From a bacterium (GTDB lineage: Bacteria; Dependentiae; Babeliae; Babeliales; RVW-14), in contig RGUK01000038.1 in assembly GCA_010027825.1 (NCBI GenBank), positions 1 to 10,739 on the forward strand: DNA of 10,739 nt. The letters are read 5' to 3'. The notes beneath the pieces are model-generated. The model saw nothing but the letters and a program-made list of their open reading frames with translations. It did not search any database and was not told where the DNA came from. Both the position numbers and the translations under genes were made by a program. Shown piece by piece: positions 6,690 to 10,739 of the stretch (the stretch's first letter is position 1; each line of letters opens with the position of its first letter).

Positions 6690-8986
6690 TAAATGTAAGC
6701 AGGGGAACTTCATCATATCTCTCCGCTCTCAATCCCGTTCTGGATTCTGGCGAACCTTGCCTTGAGACCGATACCGGCAAGATGAAGTACGGAGACGGGA
6801 CCACTCCGTGGAATCTCCTTGACTATTCTTCGGGAACTACGGTTCTTCCTGGAGTTGACAATTCAAGCACCGGGCAGGACGGCCTAGCCGTCGGCGGATT
6901 ATCAAATTCCGCGTCGGGTGAAAACTCGTTCGTGGCCGGAGGAAGGAACAACATCGCTTCCGCACTGAATTCCGCCGTGGTAGCGGGTCAGGAAAACACG
7001 GTGTCCGGCTCCAACTCTTCCTCGTTTGGCGGATCGGAAAACCTGGTTTCCGGCGACAATTCGGCTTCGTTCGGTTTGTCCAACGAGGTTTCCTCCGACT
7101 ACGGAATCGCATTCGGTACGGAGGCCGTGTCCGTCATGCACGGGCAGAAGGCCTTTTCCGGAGGTAGCAACAACGCCCCGGGCGACGCGCAGTACTCCAT
7201 ATACAACCTGAGGGGGATCACCACCTCCGACACTCCGGCCTCTCTTTTCCTCGATGGCGAAGGCCTGCATCTGGAAATCCAGGAGTTTTCCACCTGGCAC
7301 TTCGAGTCGAATGTCACGGCAATCTATGACGATGGCACGGCCTCCAACTGGATCGTTCGTGGACTCGTCAGCAGGCCTGGTTCGGGCGACGCCTCCATAG
7401 AGGGACAGAACCTTGTGGAATCATGGGATGATGCGGGAGGCTCAGTCTCGGTCACCGCAGAAGGAAGCGACATAGTGGTCGCCGCCACGGGACCTTCGGA
7501 CAAGAACGGTTCGTGGCACGCGACCTTTACGACCGTGGAGGTCAAGAGCAAACCCCCTCTTTCGTCCGACATTTTCGTGGACATAATTTCCAGTTCGGAC
7601 ATAGTCTCAATGGATGTGTCCCTGTCCGGGGGAGACTCCGCCATGTACCCGTCCTTTGATCCCGGAATTCATGACTACTGCGTCCACGCCCCCTCCGGCA
7701 GCTCCGCATCCTACACCCTCACAATCAACGGCGATGCGCAGACCGGCACAATAGACGTAAACAAGACCCTTCATGTGATGCGCGGACTCGACGAGTATTT
7801 CATAAAGATAATACCTTCCAACCTCCCCGTCCCCACGATATCGCAGAAGAACCCCGGGTATGTGCCGGGATACTACCTCATGAACATGCAGCAGGCCACG
7901 GGCGCTCCTTACTTTGTGGTGTACAACGAGAATATGGTTCCGGTTTGGTACATGCATGACAATTACGGCGACGGCTTCGCCCTGCACTGGGGCGGGCAGG
8001 ACAGACTCGTCACCCACAGGTGGGCAGGATCATCGCCGAGATACATAATCCAACTCAGCATGAACGCCATGTCAGGGTACGGCCATGTGATGCTCAACGA
8101 CGAAAGGAACCACAATCCCATATGGGAGTGCCATGAGTCGCATGGAATAGTCGCCCCCGCGTCCAGGGCGGGCAACTTCATCTCAATGACCTACGCCTAT
8201 GGATGCGGTGGCACCTATATGACGGGCAACGGCATCTACATACAGGAACTTTCCCCCGACGGCCAGGACATAGTCTGGGAGTGGTACAGCAACGATTATT
8301 TCGACATTGTAAATTACACAGATCACTTCCATTCCAACTCAATTGACGTACACCCTGTAACAGGCGACATATTAGTGAGCAACCGTCACAATGGAGGCGG
8401 ATTCTGCGTCGACTACCAGACAAAGGAGGTCAAGTGGGTGCTGGTGGGAGATCCATGTTGCTCTTCCACGGGAACCATGCAGAGTGTCAGCCGGCCAGGC
8501 CAGAACCTCAACACCAAGTGGCTTTCCGTTTTCGGCGACCCCTACGGCCCCCCGGCCGGAAACCACGACGCAAGATGGCATGTAAACATAGAACCCCTCA
8601 CGCCGGGCAACGACATAGTTTCTTTCTTTGACGACAGGTCAAACGGAGGCAACGCCAGGGGCGTCGTGTACGAGATAGACATGGCCAACAACAGGGCCAT
8701 ATTCAGGGCCCACGCCCATTCCAACACCCCCTCCTATTCGCAGGGTGGCTATACCCTTGTAAAGGAACTAGACGGCTCGTGGAGCCACCTGCCGAACTAC
8801 CATGACCAGAGTCCGTCCTTTGTGGAATACAACAACGGCTCCAGTCTGGATCCGAATCAGAACGTGGTTTTCGTGGTTGATCTGCCGAATTCGGGCAATT
8901 ACTACCGTACGGTGAAGGTCAGGCCGGATCAGTTAAATATAGACTTCATGAGGACGACATCAGGTCGTCAGCTGACAGTTCTCTAA
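6686..8986 (+). CDS. Phage fibre protein with C-terminal arylsulfotransferase-type propeller (paralogue 3)
   Basis: 766 aa. The ATG at 6686 overlaps the previous stop as ATGA and has a well-spaced Shine-Dalgarno, so a start near 6464 in the same open frame is rejected. Modules in order: fibre cap 1-47 (SRGTSSYLSALNPVL...KYGDGTTPWNLLDY); beta-roll stalk about 58-160 (SASGENSFVAGG, TVSGSNSSSFGG); beta-sandwich 166-285; cadherin-like sandwich about 295-380 (YPSFDPGIHDYCVHA, YFIKIIPSNLP); ASST-type propeller about 392-766. Candidate active-site residues are His483 (ECHESH), His549-x-Asn551, Arg567 and His627 (GNHDARW). The C-terminus has the shared (M/L)RTT(S/A)GR ending plus a short TVL tail. 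Its propeller is closer to paralogue 2 than to paralogue 1. Likely a receptor-binding or surface-modifying fibre; enzymatic activity is inferred, not shown. Confidence 0.83.
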   Translation: MINVSRGTSSYLSALNPVLDSGEPCLETDTGKMKYGDGTTPWNLLDYSSGTTVLPGVDNSSTGQDGLAVGGLSNSASGENSFVAGGRNNIASALNSAVVAGQENTVSGSNSSSFGGSENLVSGDNSASFGLSNEVSSDYGIAFGTEAVSVMHGQKAFSGGSNNAPGDAQYSIYNLRGITTSDTPASLFLDGEGLHLEIQEFSTWHFESNVTAIYDDGTASNWIVRGLVSRPGSGDASIEGQNLVESWDDAGGSVSVTAEGSDIVVAATGPSDKNGSWHATFTTVEVKSKPPLSSDIFVDIISSSDIVSMDVSLSGGDSAMYPSFDPGIHDYCVHAPSGSSASYTLTINGDAQTGTIDVNKTLHVMRGLDEYFIKIIPSNLPVPTISQKNPGYVPGYYLMNMQQATGAPYFVVYNENMVPVWYMHDNYGDGFALHWGGQDRLVTHRWAGSSPRYIIQLSMNAMSGYGHVMLNDERNHNPIWECHESHGIVAPASRAGNFISMTYAYGCGGTYMTGNGIYIQELSPDGQDIVWEWYSNDYFDIVNYTDHFHSNSIDVHPVTGDILVSNRHNGGGFCVDYQTKEVKWVLVGDPCCSSTGTMQSVSRPGQNLNTKWLSVFGDPYGPPAGNHDARWHVNIEPLTPGNDIVSFFDDRSNGGNARGVVYEIDMANNRAIFRAHAHSNTPSYSQGGYTLVKELDGSWSHLPNYHDQSPSFVEYNNGSSLDPNQNVVFVVDLPNSGNYYRTVKVRPDQLNIDFMRTTSGRQLTVL
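8557..8578 (+). repeat. Inter-paralogue identity over the catalytic His codon, copy in fibre 3
   Basis: 22 bases identical to 6254-6275. It fits purifying selection on the active site, or short gene-conversion tracts between the tandem genes. Confidence 0.75.
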
Positions 8987-8999
8987 AAAATAGTACAAT
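8972..8999 (+). promoter_or_regulatory. Candidate sigma70-type promoter for the 127-aa gene
   Basis: CTGACA (8972-8977) and TACAAT (8994-8999) each match the -35 and -10 consensus at 5 of 6 positions, with a 16-base spacer. The -35 lies in the end of fibre 3, and the -10 is in the AT-rich gap 8987-9039. Transcription would start near 9006, leaving a leader of about 34 bases. The gap also holds alternating TA runs, which could instead be a phage late-promoter element. Confidence 0.45.
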
Positions 9000-9028
9000 A
9001 TATATACATATATTTAACCTAGATACAC

Positions 9029-9033
9029 AGGAG
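9029..9033 (+). promoter_or_regulatory. Shine-Dalgarno AGGAG for the 127-aa gene
   Basis: AGGAG ends 6 bases before the ATG at 9040, an almost ideal spacing, and fixes the start. Confidence 0.8.
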
Positions 9034-9039
9034 ATAAAA

Positions 9040-9423
9040 ATGAGCATACTAGAAGGCAAGGGACCAGTGAACGAGGTCACGCCCGCCACAAGGACTGCCA
9101 CGCAGATAAAGATGAACACAAGGGCCACCTACCAGCAGCTTCTTTCCGCCTACTCGAACGGTCTGAACCTATTCTGGAGGAACACCTCCGCCTCTCCGTC
9201 CGCCATATCGGCCGCTCTCGGCACCGATGCCAAAGAAATCTTCGAACTCCACGGAATGATCGGCGAGCTCATCGCCAAGATCAGGCCTCAGGACATAGAG
9301 CAGGTCAACAAGGTGATCGGCGAGTTCACGTACAACGCCGACGGCACCGTGACCATCAAGCCGAAGACTCTCCCGACCACGCCCAGTAGTGTGCCGGTTC
9401 CCCCGACCACGCCCGCCCAGTAA
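9040..9423 (+). CDS. Small phage protein downstream of the fibres, function unknown
   Basis: 127 aa. I cannot assign a function. Residues 15-82 look largely helical (ATRTATQIKMNTRATYQQLL, FWRNTSASPSAISAALGTDA, EIFELHGMIGELIAKI). The FWRN...SPSAISAALGTDAKEIFELH pattern resembles small uncharacterised proteins I recall beside phage tail-fibre genes. Residues 95-108 contain a short beta-like stretch (YNADGTVTIKP). Residues 109-127 are a Pro/Thr-rich, probably disordered tail. No signal peptide, membrane segment or catalytic motif is visible. It has its own good ribosome binding site and probable promoter, and is followed directly by a strong terminator, so it can be made independently of the fibres. 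A minor structural protein or a fibre assembly helper is possible but only inferred from position. Confidence 0.75.
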   Translation: MSILEGKGPVNEVTPATRTATQIKMNTRATYQQLLSAYSNGLNLFWRNTSASPSAISAALGTDAKEIFELHGMIGELIAKIRPQDIEQVNKVIGEFTYNADGTVTIKPKTLPTTPSSVPVPPTTPAQ

Positions 9424-9445
9424 ATCGCGGCTTGTTTTTTTGATT

Positions 9446-9477
9446 AAATGCGAACGCTTATGCGTTCGCATTTTTTT
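9446..9477 (+). terminator. Intrinsic terminator ending the fibre block
   Basis: A perfect 12-base-pair stem (9446-9457 with 9462-9473) encloses a TTAT loop and runs into a T tract at 9471-9477. It lies 22 bases after the stop of the 127-aa gene and separates the structural block from thyX. On the - strand the following tract is poorer in T, so it works best in the + direction. Confidence 0.9.
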
Positions 9478-9492
9478 GCACACACACCGCTC

Positions 9493-9520
9493 TTGCGACG
9501 GCGTTATATTCTGCTATAAT
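9493..9520 (+). promoter_or_regulatory. Extended -10 promoter for thyX, leaderless arrangement
   Basis: A perfect TATAAT (9515-9520) is preceded by TGC (extended -10, 9512-9514). TTGCGA (9493-9498) is a partial -35 at 16 bases. The thyX ATG begins only 8 bases after the -10, so transcription would start at about 9527, practically at the start codon. No Shine-Dalgarno lies between promoter and gene. Confidence 0.7.
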
Positions 9521-9528
9521 ATTCTTCC

Positions 9529-10173
9529 ATGAAGGCAGAATTGTTAAGCCACTTCGGCGACGACCTCATGGTCGTGAATGCGGCTCGTGTGAGTTACGGC
9601 AAGAGCAAGGGGCGGTTGGATGAAAAGGACGCCAAACTCATAAAATTTCTCGTGGAGCACGGCCACACCTCCCCGTTCCGGCACCCGCAGCTCCATTTCA
9701 GGATACAGTGTCCCATTTTTGTGGAACGTCAGCTCTTCAAGCATCAGGTGGGCCTGACGGCAAACAGCATAAGCGGAAGATATGTTGATTTTTCGGACGA
9801 ATATTGGGTTCCTGAACAACTTCGACTTCAGTCAAAAGACAGCAAGCAGGGGAGTTCCGGCGACATGACCCCAGAAGACAACGAGCATTTTATTACAAGA
9901 ATAAATTGCTTTATAGCCCAGTGCAAGGAACTTTACGATGACATGGTTGTCGCAGGAGTCGCCAAGGAGCAGTGCAGAGTCATTCTTCCTCTGTGTCTAG
10001 AGACGCAGTTTATATGGACTGGATCCCTTGCCGCCTTCCTTCATCTATGGAAACTTAGATTAAAGCCCGACGCCCAGAAGGAGACCCGCGACATCGCCCA
10101 GATGATGCTTGAGGAGGTCAGGAACCTTCCCGGAAATCCATTCCGCCTTACATTGGAGGCGTTCGGACTTTGA
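9529..10173 (+). CDS. thyX: Flavin-dependent thymidylate synthase
   Basis: 214 aa, the usual ThyX length. It methylates dUMP to dTMP using methylene-tetrahydrofolate, FAD and NADPH, replacing ThyA, and in phages feeds DNA synthesis. Seen in the sequence: MKAELLSHF...VVNAARVSY start, GHTSPFRH (45-52; family form HxSPxxH), and the signature region ERQLFKHQVGLTANSISGRY (66-85). The C-terminal dUMP-site region is QCRVILPL (148-155, Arg150) and LRLKPDAQKETRDIA (176-190). In the signature, the classic RHR is KHQ and the spacing to SxRY is one residue longer; Ser82 of SGRY aligns with the conserved Ser. I recall KHQ-type ThyX from other phages, so this is probably a functional variant. The start at 9529 fits the family N-terminus although it has no Shine-Dalgarno. 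First gene of a transcription unit continuing to the end of the window. Confidence 0.95.
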   Translation: MKAELLSHFGDDLMVVNAARVSYGKSKGRLDEKDAKLIKFLVEHGHTSPFRHPQLHFRIQCPIFVERQLFKHQVGLTANSISGRYVDFSDEYWVPEQLRLQSKDSKQGSSGDMTPEDNEHFITRINCFIAQCKELYDDMVVAGVAKEQCRVILPLCLETQFIWTGSLAAFLHLWKLRLKPDAQKETRDIAQMMLEEVRNLPGNPFRLTLEAFGL

Positions 10174-10184
10174 ACGAACTGATA

Positions 10185-10190
10185 GAGAGG
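10185..10190 (+). promoter_or_regulatory. Possible Shine-Dalgarno GAGAGG for the HldE-type fragment
   Basis: GAGAGG lies 4 bases before a TTG at 10195, the only plausible start in this frame. In-frame stops at 10180-10185 rule out an earlier one. Confidence 0.4.
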
Positions 10191-10194
10191 CATT

Positions 10195-10497
10195 TTGATT
10201 TTCGCCCTCAATTCTGACGAAAGCGCCGGAAGGCAGGGCAAGAATCATCCGCTCATCAATTCGCTAGAGTACAGGAAGTCCATGGTAGGAGCACTTGAAT
10301 GCGTGGATTTCGTCGTGGACTTCGCCGAGGACACACCCTACGAACTCATCAGCAGGATCAGGCCGGAAGTACTCGTGAAGGGGTCTGACTGGCCGAACCC
10401 CGTGGGTTCCGACCTCGTGCCCGAAATCCATTCCTTCGGCCTTGTGGGAGGCCACTCCACGACCTCTTTGATAGAGAAAATAAGGTCGGGCAACTAG
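10195..10497 (+). CDS. N-terminally truncated HldE/RfaE-type sugar-phosphate adenylyltransferase
   Basis: About 100 aa from a TTG start. It matches the second part of the HldE C-terminal domain (heptose-1-phosphate adenylyltransferase, LPS precursor pathway): IFALNSDES, NHPLINSLEYRKSMVGALECVDFVV, DTPYELISRIRPEVLVKGSDW, and HSTTSLIEKI near the end. The roughly 35-residue N-terminal segment with the nucleotide-binding GxFDxxHxGH motif is absent. TGA and TAG lie in frame at 10180-10185, and the upstream DNA encodes the conserved C-terminus of ThyX, so no hidden start or frameshift can supply it. The fragment therefore lacks essential ATP/CTP-binding residues. It could be a remnant of a recombination event, a repurposed domain, or one half of a split enzyme. 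The adenylyltransferase family is clear; activity is doubtful. Confidence 0.7.
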   Translation: MIFALNSDESAGRQGKNHPLINSLEYRKSMVGALECVDFVVDFAEDTPYELISRIRPEVLVKGSDWPNPVGSDLVPEIHSFGLVGGHSTTSLIEKIRSGN

Positions 10498-10499
10498 AT

Positions 10500-10739
10500 A
10501 TGTACATGTTGAAATTCACCGAGTGGATGGAATTGAAGGAGCAGATGATAGGAACGGCCGCCGCGGGCGTCACGGGCCTCGTCAAAAAGATGCCGGGCGC
10601 TTCTGGCTTTGACAAGACCAAGAAGAGGATAGACCAGACTATCAAAGGACTCTTTCTCAAGGGCAACACGAAGCAGGCCTCCAAGCAGGTAGACACGATC
10701 ATAAACGGCGAGATCAACAACACATCCACGGGCCTTGAG
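10500..10739 (+). CDS. Small polar protein, partial, function unknown
   Basis: 80 codons are visible, open to the window edge. It begins MYMLKFTEWMELKEQM, 2 bases after the previous stop; the second ATG at 10506 (MLKFTEWM) is an equally good start, and neither has a clear Shine-Dalgarno. The sequence contains a small Ala/Gly/Val stretch (GTAAAGVTGLV, residues 18-28) and then a Lys-rich helical region (KKMPG, FDKTKKRIDQTIKGLFLKGN, KQASKQVDTIINGEINN). The MLKFTEWM-type opening recalls short leaders on small phage proteins such as MKTFKEF-type sequences, but this is weak. Being downstream of thyX, it is probably in the same transcription unit. No function is assigned. Confidence 0.6.
   Translation, partial: MYMLKFTEWMELKEQMIGTAAAGVTGLVKKMPGASGFDKTKKRIDQTIKGLFLKGNTKQASKQVDTIINGEINNTSTGLE

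Noticed and set aside
8987..9039. tRNA or small RNA in the AT-rich gap before the 127-aa gene
   Set aside because: The gap is only 53 bases, consists mostly of TA alternation, and shows no cloverleaf or stable hairpin.
10053..10194. Hidden N-terminal half of the HldE-type enzyme overlapping the end of thyX
   Set aside because: None of the forward frames encodes a GxFDxxHxGH motif there, and the DNA is occupied by the conserved ThyX C-terminus.

Overview
This window looks like part of the genome of a tailed bacteriophage (Caudoviricetes), or a prophage. All supported genes lie on the + strand, are tightly packed and often overlap by a few bases. Two signs point to a phage. First, there is a run of large fibre-type structural proteins: LamG/concanavalin-like modules, N-terminal caps of the kind found on phage fibres (like the Mtd N-terminus), and YadA-like beta-roll stalks. 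Second, it is followed by nucleotide-metabolism and sugar-nucleotide genes. Nothing fixes the host. A heptose-type adenylyltransferase remnant weakly suggests a Gram-negative host. Frequent ATA and AGG codons argue against a typical enterobacterial codon profile.

Region 1 (1-1947) is the 3' part of a multi-module LamG structural protein. Its start lies outside the window, and its reading frame is broken once, near position 496. Region 2 (1954-8986) is the core of the window: three tandem paralogous genes of 805, about 773 and 766 aa. They share one architecture: a fibre N-terminal cap, beta-roll repeats, a phage beta-sandwich, a cadherin-like sandwich, and a C-terminal arylsulfotransferase (ASST)-type beta-propeller. 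All three keep the His / His-x-Asn...Arg / His residues that form the active site in bacterial ASST. They are joined by stop/start overlaps and are probably translated as a coupled unit.

Region 3 (8987-9477) holds a probable sigma70-like promoter, a 127-aa protein with a good ribosome binding site, and a strong intrinsic terminator that closes the structural block. Region 4 (9478-10739) starts with an extended -10 promoter so close to the thyX start that the message would be almost leaderless. It then has thyX (flavin-dependent thymidylate synthase), a 5'-truncated HldE/RfaE-type adenylyltransferase lacking its nucleotide-binding HxGH motif, and the beginning of a small basic/polar protein that runs off the window.

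Taken together, the LamG protein and the three ASST fibres are probably a receptor-binding or host-surface-modifying set. ThyX supplies dTMP during infection. The most unusual element is the trio of apparently catalytically competent sulfotransferase-type propellers on phage fibre stalks.
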